60,000 nucleotides of DNA from Cryptomeria japonica (Eukaryota > Streptophyta > Pinopsida > Cupressales > Cupressaceae). Positions 1 through 9,118 of this stretch are shown in pieces. Location: the NCBI RefSeq assembly GCF_030272615.1, contig NC_081413.1, forward strand, positions 156,365,349 to 156,425,348, read 5' to 3'. The position numbers were made by a program, and so were the translations under genes. How positions within the stretch are numbered: the first letter of the stretch is position 1; every line of letters begins with the position of its first letter. Under the pieces are notes generated by a model, which saw nothing but the letters and a program-made list of their open reading frames with translations, was not told the DNA's origin and searched no databases.

Positions 1-2
1 GG

Positions 3-125
3 ACTAGGCATACATCAAGATCACGAGCAGTTGGCAGAACATCTGCAGAGGGGGGAAATGATGAAGAAACCGATGTTCGACTTAGTCTTTTCATAGCTTC
101 AAAGAAAAAACAAAGAAAGAAATGA
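3..125 (+). CDS. possible C-terminal coding fragment
   Basis: The third frame is open from the window edge for 40 codons and ends at TGA (123-125). The peptide is rich in Ser, Arg and Glu and finishes in a basic Lys/Arg/Gln tail (SKKKQRKK). Downstream sequence turns sharply AT-rich, as a 3' UTR would. I do not recognise the family and the start lies outside the window, so this may equally be chance or a transposase remnant. Confidence 0.2.
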   Translation, partial: TRHTSRSRAVGRTSAEGGNDEETDVRLSLFIASKKKQRKK

Positions 126-1898
126 TTGTAATCTAACTTATTTGATAATGACTGATTTTTATGTGTTAGTGAATGTAATTATGTGCTAATTAATGGTTAT
201 GGATGATATGTGTTAATTAATATTGATGAATGTTGTGTGTTAATTAATGTTAATCAATGTTATGTGTTAATGAACATTATGTGATATTAATGAATGAATG
301 CTATATTTTATCAATGGTAGAAAGAAAGAATGAATGAATGTTATAAGATGTTAACGAGGAATTTAGAGTGATGTTAGGGGGGGAGGGAGGGGCCAAATGA
401 GCTTCCACCTTCACGTGGTTGGCCTTGTTAAGTAGAGAATATTAAACTATTCTCGAAACCAAGCGAAGCTCAACAAGATAACACACTTTTCAATATTTCA
501 TTATGTTGCACAGTTAATCTTATTGAATAATGTATATTGAATCTTAATTGCAGGGTCCAACAGAGCCAACACGAACAACAACACCACAAGTTGCTGGGTA
601 TAATGAACTCCCATATTGTCTTGTCTATACCAAACAATATGAGTTTCTTCTAGTGTTGATATCCAAGGTGGGACTGCAAAAGTTATGAATATGCCTCATC
701 CTTGTAAGTTTTTTTATTACTTGTAAGTAATGAATATGCCTCATCCTTGTAAGTTTTCTTATTACTTGTAAGTCATGAATATTTCTCTTTAGTTGATTAA
801 AATCATTTCAGTGAATGCAAATCTTGATTATTATAAAGTGATATCTGCACTATCAATTCCAAATTGAAACCCTTTCAGTGCATGCATGTTGTTTGCCAAA
901 ATGCCATCTCAAAAGTATCAGCAAACAAACATTGGCATTCACAAAATCAAGAAAGACAAACTGAAAATTAGCAGTAGAGCATTCATGTAAACTGTTTGTC
1001 AAGAAGCATAGTTGAAAAGGTGCCAAAGAATTTGGTTTCAAAACAGGGGTAGACCATTACAAATTGGCAACTTGGAATCACTTCTCTTCTTACTTCTCCT
1101 CAACCCTCTTGCTCTGCACTCTCACTTTTTCACCTGGCACCTGCAACTCTCACTCTCACATTCACAGTTGTCAGCTTCTTGCTCTTTGTTTTTGTGAGTT
1201 GAAACAAAAATAGGAGGCAATTTTATAAAGTTGGTGGGGTTTGGGTGGGGGCCATAGGCTGTGACAGTTTGACCTTGGGCATGGAGTTTGGAAAAAAGTT
1301 TTGATTTTTTTAAAATCACTTATGGGTTGTTGGGATGGCCAGGAGGCTCTTGGGAGTCCCTCAAACGTCTCAAGGATGTCCTAGAGATGTCTCAAAGATG
1401 ATGGCATTGGATTGCATTGGGGCGGCAAGGGGACGTCCCATCCAAGTCCCTATATTCTGAAGGTGTCCCCATTTAAAAAACAAACAGTTTTGGGGGAGGA
1501 AATGTCCTTGTGGAAACAGGAACCCAGTGAAGATATTAAGAGGGCATGAAGGCACAACCAAGGGCCATTGAGTAGAAGGCAAAGGAAAAATCTTGGAAAC
1601 AAGAGGAGGAGCACTTGGAGAAGAAGGTAGGGAAAATAGCAGTCCGACCAATAGAGAAGCTGAACTCTGAGGGCAAACTATCAGAGATAGCAAGAAACTC
1701 TCCAACCAAAGCAGGGGAGACAAAACCAACAATCTCTGCTTAGGGAGGAGCTCTAGACCTCAAATCTGAAGAAAGAAAGAGAGCTAAAGTAAGTGAATTG
1801 GATAACAACAAGAATGTAAAGTGCACCCCTGATTTGCTAACCAAAATGCTCAAAATTAAATGAAAATATTTAATGAATACACAAAACTATATACATAT
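126..1898. other. AT-rich intergenic sequence without a supported gene
   Basis: Positions 126-340 are made of reiterated TGTTAATTAATG-like words. The rest shows no long open frame and no LTR ends I can recognise. A run of C/T-rich sequence occupies about 1085-1195. The short open frames here are what random sequence gives. Confidence 0.5.
681..770. repeat. 45-bp tandem duplication
   Basis: Two nearly identical 45-bp units begin at 681 and 726, and the start of a third is seen at 771 (agt-N-atgaat). Each holds ATGCCTCATCCTTGTAAG followed by a T-rich run. Confidence 0.8.
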
Positions 1899-2382
1899 GC
1901 AGGCGCACCATGGTTGAGATGGTCCAACTCCCTAGTCTCACTCTACGACTAAGCTCATGCCATATCTAAATCAAAGACATCTCAAATACATCGTCGGTGG
2001 AAAGCTGCAAAATGCCATTTTCATACATAAGCAAGACATACACAATTGGGCACAATCACCAAGAGAACGGTAAAAAGCATGTTTGAGATCATTGTCCTAA
2101 TTGTGGTGTGGTCACGAAGAGATCACCATAAATTTGTCAACCTTTCAAATTTACGGCGATCTCTTCGTGACCACACCACAATTAGGACAATGATCTCAAA
2201 CACACTTTTTACCGTTCTCTTGGTGATTGTATCCAATTGTGTATGTATTGCTTATGTATGAAAATGGAATTTTGCAGCTTTCCACCAACGATGTATTTGA
2301 GATGTCTTTGATTTAGATATGGCATGAGCTTAGTCATAGAGTGAGACTAGGGAGTTGGACCATCTCAACCATGGTGTGCTTG
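1899..2382. mobile_element. foldback / MITE-like long inverted repeat
   Basis: The left arm (1899 to about 2138) and right arm (about 2148 to 2382) are reverse complements over their whole length, with a loop of about 9 bases near 2143. Differences between arms are few and mostly C/T transitions, for example GGCGCACCATGG on the left against CCATGGTGTGC on the right. CATAT occurs just outside both ends (1894-1898 and 2385-2389) and may be a target duplication. There is no coding capacity; the open frame at 2046-2261 is only the palindrome read through. It is a MITE or foldback element, or a head-to-head duplicated fragment. A transcript would form a hairpin of about 235 bp and could feed small RNA production. 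Confidence 0.75.
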
Positions 2383-2519
2383 ATCATATTAGCTTGAAAC
2401 CATGCGCCTCATATTAGCCTCAAACCTATGCCCCGACTGGTAGGTGGTGGGGATAGAATATCATTCGCTGTACATATCAATGACTGGATAATAATAAATT
2501 ATTTTTGATAAAAATTATC

Positions 2520-2960
2520 ATCGTTGGAATTACGATGAATACCAAGCTTTCGACCGACGATGTAATCGGCGGACATACAACGTTCTCGTCGGTGAAATGT
2601 TATGGAGTCGTCTCACTTTCGACTCAAACCACACAAACATCCGACAAGGATGCTGTATGTGCGACGACACTTCATAGTCAAACGATCGTCGATGTGTCTG
2701 AATGGATCGACGACACAAGCTTCAGACAAACAACATCACCGTCGATGTGAAGTTCCAAATCATCGTCGGCTTTGCAACGAAATCTACTGATTTTGACGAC
2801 TTTTTTGACTAGAAGAGCATTCATGCCCACCGTCAGTAGAGTCCATCTGATTGTCATATTTCTGACGGGCAGGGCATCGTCAACCAATTCGACGACGAGT
2901 TTTCGATGGCTACTTTTGTCGGCACTCCGACGAAAATTAGTTGCAAATCCGATAATCAGC
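2520..2960. other. CpG-dense tract with reiterated GACGA/CGTCG words
   Basis: CGTCG, CGACGA and close variants recur about every 20-30 bp on both strands, in otherwise CpG-poor surroundings. The open frames here overlap in several phases and show no recognisable domain. Degenerate short-motif clusters of this type occur in the subterminal zones of CACTA and Mutator transposons, but I see no terminal CACTA or matching inverted ends. Function unassigned. Confidence 0.4.
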
Positions 2961-3470
2961 CGTTGGAAATCAGCTCCGAATGTACTAGTGAAACATCACT
3001 CAACAAAAGAAAAGTGGATCCTTAGAAAGGATAAGAAAAATCAATGCCCCACAAGCATAGGAACAATGAGAAGAATTACACAACGTCTAATGAGAGATTA
3101 TACATAAGTAAATACACAATGTACTTACATGAAGGAATATTCAATGCAAGAAAAGACATAAAGATATGTAAAATTCAACTCTAAAGAAGAGGTAATCTTC
3201 AAAGAGAAGGAAAAAATGATTTAGATGAAGGATCACAAACTCCCCTAAGGAGAGATTAATCATAAGAGACATATCATTCCAAGCAAGAAAGGACATCTAA
3301 GTGTGAAAAATGCAACCCCTAAAGGGAATAGTGAAACCTTAAATATAAAGAAGAAATAGGATAATATTCTTGCCCCCCAAGCATAGAGGCAAGAATGAAC
3401 TTTGTTGCTGCCCCAAGATGATTGTAATTGAAAAAGATTCACCTCTCATGACAAAGAGCCCCCAATGAAG

Positions 3471-3475
3471 CTAAC
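3471..3475. repeat. target site duplication of E1, left (ctaac)
   Basis: CTAAC directly precedes the TG of the left LTR and is repeated directly after the CA of the right-most LTR (22272-22276). The whole three-LTR structure is thus bounded by a single pair of 5-bp duplications. Confidence 0.85.
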
Positions 3476-4218
3476 TGTATATGGTGAAAATGGATAGCAA
3501 TAAACAACAATATTGAAAGACTAAAATGGATTCAACCACCAAACCCTAGCCTAACAATGAACAAAGATCCACCATAACATATGAAGATAACCTAAGACAA
3601 TGCAAATATAACTCAAAAATCACAAAGATTATACCATCACATGTCCACTAGGGTTTTGATCTCCATTCTTCCTATCTCCATTGATCTTGTTTGATATGCT
3701 TGCTCTCAGATTTTTATGTGCACAAGAGCTCAATAAAGAACGGAATGTGGTTGCAAGTAAACTTGTAATGTAGCTAAGTCCTCCAAAATTAGTCATTAGG
3801 GTTTGTCAATGAAGAAAGCATCTCCTTAAATAGAAGACACAATAGAAATGGTCGGCTAGGATTAGAGGGTAGGTATAAGAAATACCAAAATAATGAAAGA
3901 GGTAGGTAGTGTAGGAAATAAGAGATGAATGACATGTGTCATGTGTAGAAAAAGATAATGAATTAATTAAATAAATAAAGATTTATTTAATTAATAGAAA
4001 AAGTAGGACAATTAAATAAATAAAATATTTATTTAATTTAGGAAAGGGATAATTTAAATAAATAAATGTATTTATTTAAATGAGAAATAAGGCTAGAAGA
4101 GGATAAATGAATTAATTAAATAAATAAAGATTTATTTAATTAATAGAAGAATTAGGCTTAGATAATTAAATAAATAAAATATTTATTTAATTGGACATGA
4201 CAATTTTGGGTGTCTACA
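3476..4218 (-). repeat. E1 LTR1 (3' LTR)
   Basis: 743 bp. On the plus strand it begins TGTATATGG and ends GTGTCTACA; read in element sense it runs from TGTAGACACCC to CCATATACA. Positions 3955-4195 carry five AT-rich palindromes of the form TTAAATAAATA...TATTTATTTAA in the 5' (U3) half. Compared with LTR2 it lacks about 35 bp near 3850 (a stretch containing GGGTTAAGATTGAGAGG). Confidence 0.92.
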
Positions 4219-4235
4219 TTTTGCCCCTCTTTGAG
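4219..4235 (-). other. E1 polypurine tract
   Basis: In element sense this reads CTCAAAGAGGGGCAAAA and abuts the TGTAGACACC start of the 3' LTR. It is the expected plus-strand primer site and fixes the element's orientation as minus. The same 17 bases abut LTR2 (19740-19756) and the left LTR of E2 (28630-28646). Confidence 0.88.
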
Positions 4236-4464
4236 ACAATGCGGCTTGTCGCGTTGTTTCAAAGAAGATAAGATGAACTGATACAGAGTTGCCCCAGGAT
4301 GGGAATGATATGCCCCCTCGAGAGATTGGATGAAAAAGTCTGGAAAGATTGCAGACAATCTCTCGATAAGAAAGATGGGATAGAATGGACTGATTGGATA
4401 AAGTGACAAAGTCACGGGATGAGGAAGACTGACTCGGGAAATGAGGGCGAGGGCTAGGGTAGGC

Positions 4465-4470
4465 TATAAG
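4465..4470 (+). promoter_or_regulatory. TATA box of the E1 antisense gene
   Basis: GGCTATAAGATAG lies about 250 bp inside the LTR boundary and 98 bp upstream of the exon 1 ATG on the plus strand. In E2 the corresponding TATAAA lies 89 bp before its exon 1 ATG. Matching spacing in two diverged elements supports a real promoter that fires inward, opposite to gag-pol. Confidence 0.6.
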
Positions 4471-4562
4471 ATAGACCACGGGCAAAAGACATCCTCATTG
4501 TCATTCACACCCTTACGAGATCACAGTGCAGAGCGAGAAAAGAGCAGCAGCAGTCAGCAGCG

Positions 4563-7362
4563 ATGGCATTCGTTCATAGATTCGACCGTGTCCGCCGATT
4601 CCAGCGACCAGCCGATGCAGGAGAGCCGGTAAGTACCCGAAAACCTCCTCGTACTTTCACGCATTTCAAGTTTTGTCATAAATGCATGTTTAGGAGCAAT
4701 AAATGCGCTAGAAATAGGATAGTTTAAAAGTGCAAAAACGCGCAACCGCGTCTGTGTCAGCGCCAGGCGCGTCTGTGTCCAACAGGCGCGTCTGTGTCGG
4801 GTCCAGGCGCGTCTGTGCCTGGAGCCGCGTTTGTGTTGAATGCGGACGCGTTTGTGAAATGTAGTAGCGTCTGTGCTTTGGAATAGCGTTTATGTTATGC
4901 AGGGACGTCTGTGTTCCCTGGTCGCGTCTGTGTCTGACATAGGCACGTTTGTGTTTAGAAAGCGCGTCTGTGTTGCAGAGGCGCGTTTATGCAGTCTATA
5001 AGCGCGTTTATGAGTTAAAAGCGCGTGTGTGTTGAAAAAGTGCTTTTGTGTGTTTAAATGCATGGTTTTAGTCCTTTAGGTCAAATCGGCAGTTCTGTGA
5101 TGAACATACGCTGTCGATTGGATAAGCTGCTGAGAGGATACACTCAAGCAGGTCCTCTAGGAAGATTAGGATAAATCAAGGCACTTTGTGATGAACAGGG
5201 AGCACCAGGATATGCAGCACTTTGTGATGAACAGGGAGTGCGAATGTGAGTGACACTTTGTGATGAACAGGGAATGTCACACACGTAGTACTTTGTGATG
5301 AACAGTGAGCACTACTAGGATAAATAGCCATATGCATTTAGGTAGCAAGTAGCATTTTGTGATAAACAGTGAATGCCACGATAACTGACAAGATTGATTT
5401 GCTTGACTGCAGGAGTATTTACCGATGTTGGAGTCACGGGAGAGATTCCCATCGACTCAGAGGTTGCGACCAGAGTTGTCTATCCAGGACATGATTTCCG
5501 TTGAGGAGATGGGCCTCACACATATGCTCTATGTGCCCGAGTTTCGGGCAAACATGGGGTTGCTGACTGCACTGGCCGAGAGATGGCACTCAGAGACATG
5601 CACGTTTCACCTGCCGATGGGTGAGATGACCGTGACACTGGAGGATGTATACAGGATATTACATGTTCCCATTGATGGAGAGTTGATCCCCTACGACCGT
5701 GACGGTGACAGGGAGGCCTTGAGACGGGTCTTTCAGGATCCTGAGTTGGAGATGCGAGCAGGCCATGTAGCCTGGGACACCATGACTGCCACAGGATTGG
5801 CATTGCCGGCAGTTGTTGGGGGAGTTATCAGTGGATACTTGTGTCCAGACAGGGCCACACGAGGATTGGCAGTGGGCTGGGGAGGGGCCTTGGAGACGCT
5901 GATGGCAGAGCATACTAGGTATGCATGGGGGCCATGTGTCCTAGCACATTTGTACTATGAGCTGCATCAGTTTGTATACCATGGATCAGTGGGTTTGGGC
6001 TGCGGTGTGACTCTCTTGCAGGTGTGGGCCTATGAGCACCTTCCCATCACACGGCCTATTCATTTCAGAGGCAGAGGACAGGGACAGAGTTTTGTGCACC
6101 TATATGCGATGATTACATCCCAGCCTCGGATTGGGAGATTGGAGCACTGGAGGAGAGTCATTGACGATATTGACATGGTGATCTGGAGGCCGTACCTGGG
6201 GTGCGAGGAGTGGGGGGACGATGCATTGGAGCTGCCCTACACCTTCCGGAGCAGGTACCTGATTGGGCGGACGCCCTATATATTAGAGAGACAGCTGGTG
6301 GATAGGGTATGCAGGCAGTATGGCAGGATTCAGAGGATGCCGCGAGGCTCGGGCATGTATGCCCGTACAGTCAGAGATCAGGTGCAGTTTGGCCCACTGC
6401 TATCATATGATCAGGCAGTGATGCAGCTAGCGGAGATGATGCCGATGCCATGGGACATGTGGCCAGAGGTAGATGATGCAGGGATGGACGCAGAGTACTC
6501 TGCGTACTGGGCAGAGCATCCATTTCCGAGGTTGACAGATCCGGCAGAGCCAGTGGATGGAGAGGGTGGAGGAGAGGATGATGATGGAGGAGGGGATGGA
6601 GGTAGGGGCCGGCGGAGGCGGAGGGGAGTGGTGGGAGAGAGGCGGGTGGCACCTCGGAGGGAGGGAGGACAGGAGAGAGCAGCTCCAGTGGTGAGAGGAC
6701 GGGGTGGACTGCCCCTACAGGTGCCAGCAGCACAGGGTCCCAGAGAGGGACAGAGACAGGTGCAGCCAGAGGGACAGAGACAGGTACAGCCACAGGTACC
6801 TATACAGGCACAGGGACAGGTGCAGGCAGAGGCACAGGGACAGGCACCTGTAGAGGAGGAGCCACAGGCAGGGACGAAGAGTGGAGACTCCGAGGAGGAT
6901 GAGGTGCTGAGGCTGCGGGAGATCTGCCAGGGCCAGGCAGATGAGATTGAGGATTTGGTTCGAGAGAGGAACCACCTCAGGACCAGGGTCCGAGATACAG
7001 AGCGGGAGAGGGATCAGGCCATCCAGAGATATACCGAGGCCGAGACAGCTCTGAGGGCAGGTAGGCGGGCAGCAGAGGATGCAGGGGCAGGCTACGCATA
7101 TGTTTTGCGAGCGGGAGAGGAGATCGCCTACTGGAGGGATCTATATTATGCAGCCGTGCCAGCAGAGCAGCGGGCTAGGAGCTTCCAGAGGTCGTCGCGC
7201 ACAGCGACGGCTACGGGAGGGAGCCGCAGGAGACAGGCATCCAGCGGTGGGGTTATGGGGCCTCCACCACCACCAGAGGGACAGGGGGATCCTGGGGCGG
7301 GTCCATCTATAGCTCAGACTCCGTCGAGGCGCGGCGGCTCCGAGGGAGGGAGTTCCTCATAG
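4563..7362 (+). CDS. E1 antisense gene: plant mobile domain protein, two exons
   Basis: Proposed structure is exon 1 4563-4628, intron 4629-5412 and exon 2 5413-7362, giving 671 residues. Exon 1 is 22 codons (MAFVHRF...DAGEP), ends at a consensus donor (CCG/GTAAGT) and joins in phase 0 to GAG after TTGACTGCAG. An unspliced start at 5425 would give 645 residues. Exon 2 begins with a plant mobile domain (PF10536-like): LLTALAERWHSET, FHLPMGEMTVTLEDV and VPIDGE. Then come an acidic and Arg-rich linker, Gln/Pro/Val repeats (GQRQVQP), a predicted coiled coil (DEIEDLVRERNHLRTR) and a conserved GEEIAYWRDLY block before a Gly/Ser tail. PMD proteins in plants (MAIN, MAIL1) are nuclear and linked to gene and transposon silencing. 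What this copy does is unknown. It lies antisense between pol and the 3' LTR, as in other Tat elements with extra ORFs. Confidence 0.8.
4748..5051 (+). repeat. array of 16 GCGTCTGTGT motifs in the antisense intron
   Basis: Motif starts are at 4748, 4769, 4788, 4809, 4827, 4848, 4867, 4886, 4905, 4924, 4945, 4964, 4983, 5004, 5023 and 5042. Spacings are 18-21 bp, mostly 19 and 21. The 10-bp core is kept (GCGTCTGTGT, variants GCGTTTGTG and GCGTTTATG) while the intervening 9-11 bases differ from copy to copy. A freshly expanded minisatellite would not look like this. All copies point the same way on the plus strand, opposite to the leader arrays. Confidence 0.85.
5176..5375 (+). repeat. minisatellite CACTTTGTGATGAACAG in the antisense intron
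   Basis: Four good copies and one degenerate copy (cattttgtgataaacag) of the core TTTGTGATGAACAG(G/T)GA follow one another every 35-50 bp, with partly related spacers. The homologous tract at 20698-20935 has one more copy, so copy number changed after the internal region was duplicated. Confidence 0.8.
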
Positions 7363-8862
7363 CTATAGTGGGCTCCCATTGTATCAGTAGATGTATCATT
7401 GTTGTATTGTAGACACCTGCGGGTGATTCTTTTGTAGCCATATGATTCTTTTGACATCATTGTATTATGACACATTTGATTATATATATGAGATGATTCA
7501 TCTTTTGCGGCAGCTATATGCATGTGTACCTTATGTGATGAGATGTTCTTATGTGATGCATGTTTTATGATATGGATGCTTATATGATGCAATGCCATAT
7601 ATTTTTGTTCTTTTATGTTGTATATGTGATGCATGATGCGAATGAAAATGTATGTGATGCAAATGAATATGATAATGCAAATGATTATTTACTTAATGAG
7701 AATGTGAGATGTGCTAACATATGATGAATGCAGAATGTGATGCAATTGTGATATCTATATGTATGTATGAAATGCTTATATGTGGTGATGCAGGTGCAAC
7801 TATATGAAATGCAAATGTTTTTGGTGTGTCATTATACTCAGTCATGTGATAGCGGACTACGCGGACTCGAGAAGGACAATGGAAGTCAATCAAGAAAGGG
7901 GGATGGAAGACAGAAGATATGAACGTGAAAGAGCTTCTTGTGCGTTATCATCATTGAGCTTTATTATGGCAGAATATGTTATGACAATCGAGGCATATGT
8001 CCGGCCCAGAAAGTCATTGTACCTGTTTGCATGGAGATAAGACAGTCACAAACAAGGAATGCCCCAGTTCATACTAGACTCACAGTGTCCTCATATCCTT
8101 GGACAAGTCATAGCATTACTAAAAGACAATCCACAGACAGCAAATGCAAATAGGTGACGATACCTCATCCTCGCCTTTCTAGTCAAAGACATCCTGGAGA
8201 TAGAATCTCTAGTCAAAGACATCCCGGAAAAGCTAAAAGACATGTCACCAAAAAGATAAAACCAAAAGAAAACCAAGACTCGACACCAACATCCACTGTA
8301 GTCCTCAAGTTTGTGTCTCTTGTCACTTGTTTAAGTCTTATTCGATTGTGGTCACAATGTTCACTTTTCACAAAAAGGATAGATAGCACTGAACCATATG
8401 TTGTCTGAGTCTGTTGAAAGATTTGATTTTGTTGAAGCCCATTGTTGCTGCTGTGTCTCCTTGGAAACTGACTGAATCCATGAAACTGATACCTTATTGC
8501 GGAGAAGACGAAACTTTATTGCGGATCTGCGATGCAAAATGTTGCTTTATTGCGAATTGTGCGCGGATAGACTGAAGAGAGCTGAAAGAAACTGTACTCC
8601 TCGAAACATGTGATGTTCTCAGTTCCACACCCATTACTAGACGTAGGAATTGGCCGTAGTCACAGATAGGATCTGATTTATTATGGATGGAAAAGGGAGT
8701 GAAAGGGGAGGGTTTATTATGAATGGCTAACCAATCTTGGATAGATCAATAACAAGCCATGATGGGAATGGGTAAGTTTATTGTGAGTGAATTGGTCGTG
8801 AGTGTGTGCGAAGTGAAAGAATGAAAGGGAATCCTGAAAGAGGGAGGAGCAAAGTCCCTACG
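7363..8862. other. E1 region between antisense gene and pol-end hairpins
   Basis: No supported gene. Positions 7490-7790 are built of ATGTGATGCA-like words, and similar ATGATGCAATG sequence follows the antisense gene of E2 (31400-31620). Two copies of TCTAGTCAAAGACATCC occur near 8175 and 8208, and TTTATTGCG is repeated near 8490-8560. Confidence 0.5.
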
Positions 8863-9012
8863 CATGGCGCTGGTGACCCAGTTTTCACCATGGTACTTGC
8901 CCAGGGCGCCACCGAAGTGGTTTTCACCGTTGGACGAAATTATTTCTCTTTACTTTTTTGGATTTTGCAATTTTTTTGTTGTCACAAGGCGCCTGTTTGC
9001 CAGGTTTTCACC
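8863..9012 (-). other. three bulged hairpins downstream of E1 pol
   Basis: Units lie at 8863-8892, 8905-8928 and 8988-9012. In sense direction each has an outer helix GGTG:CGCC, four unpaired A on the 5' side, an inner 4-bp helix and a 4-5 base loop. Inner helices are CTGG:CCAG (loop GTCA), CCAC:GTGG (loop TTCG) and CCTG:CAGG (loop GCAAA). In the first unit the outer helix extends to 7 bp (CATGGTG:CGCCATG). The units lie past the pol stop, so protein coding cannot explain them. Two relatives lie within pol and four in E2. Confidence 0.75.
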
Positions 9013-9013
9013 A

Positions 9014-9103
9014 AGTAACAATTTTTTTGTTTTATAATAATTTTTTTTTTTTGTATTTTTGAATTTTTTTTGATTTTTTTTTTTTTTTTGTTTTTTTTTT
9101 AGG
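9014..9103 (-). other. poly-T tract (A-rich in sense) just after the E1 pol stop
   Basis: Runs of up to 16 T interrupted by single A, G or C end 15 bp from the stop codon. E2 has a similar but more broken tract at 33090-33210 in the same place. Confidence 0.7.
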
Positions 9104-9118
9104 ATACTCAAAAAGAGC

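Noticed and set aside
1370-1732. 120-residue minus-strand frame rich in Leu/Ser/Pro
   Set aside because: No recognisable domain, biased composition from purine-rich plus strand, no supporting neighbours.
2046-2261. 71-residue open frame
   Set aside because: It lies across the centre of the long inverted repeat and its codons are a by-product of the palindrome.
4748-5051. CRISPR-like regular repeats with unique spacers
   Set aside because: Repeat core is 10 bp and spacers 9-11 bp, inside a plant retrotransposon intron; no cas genes and far below CRISPR unit size.
6371-6975. Leu/Pro/Val-rich minus-strand frames
   Set aside because: Shadows of the Gln/Pro repeats and Arg-rich linker of the E1 antisense gene, with no domain of their own.
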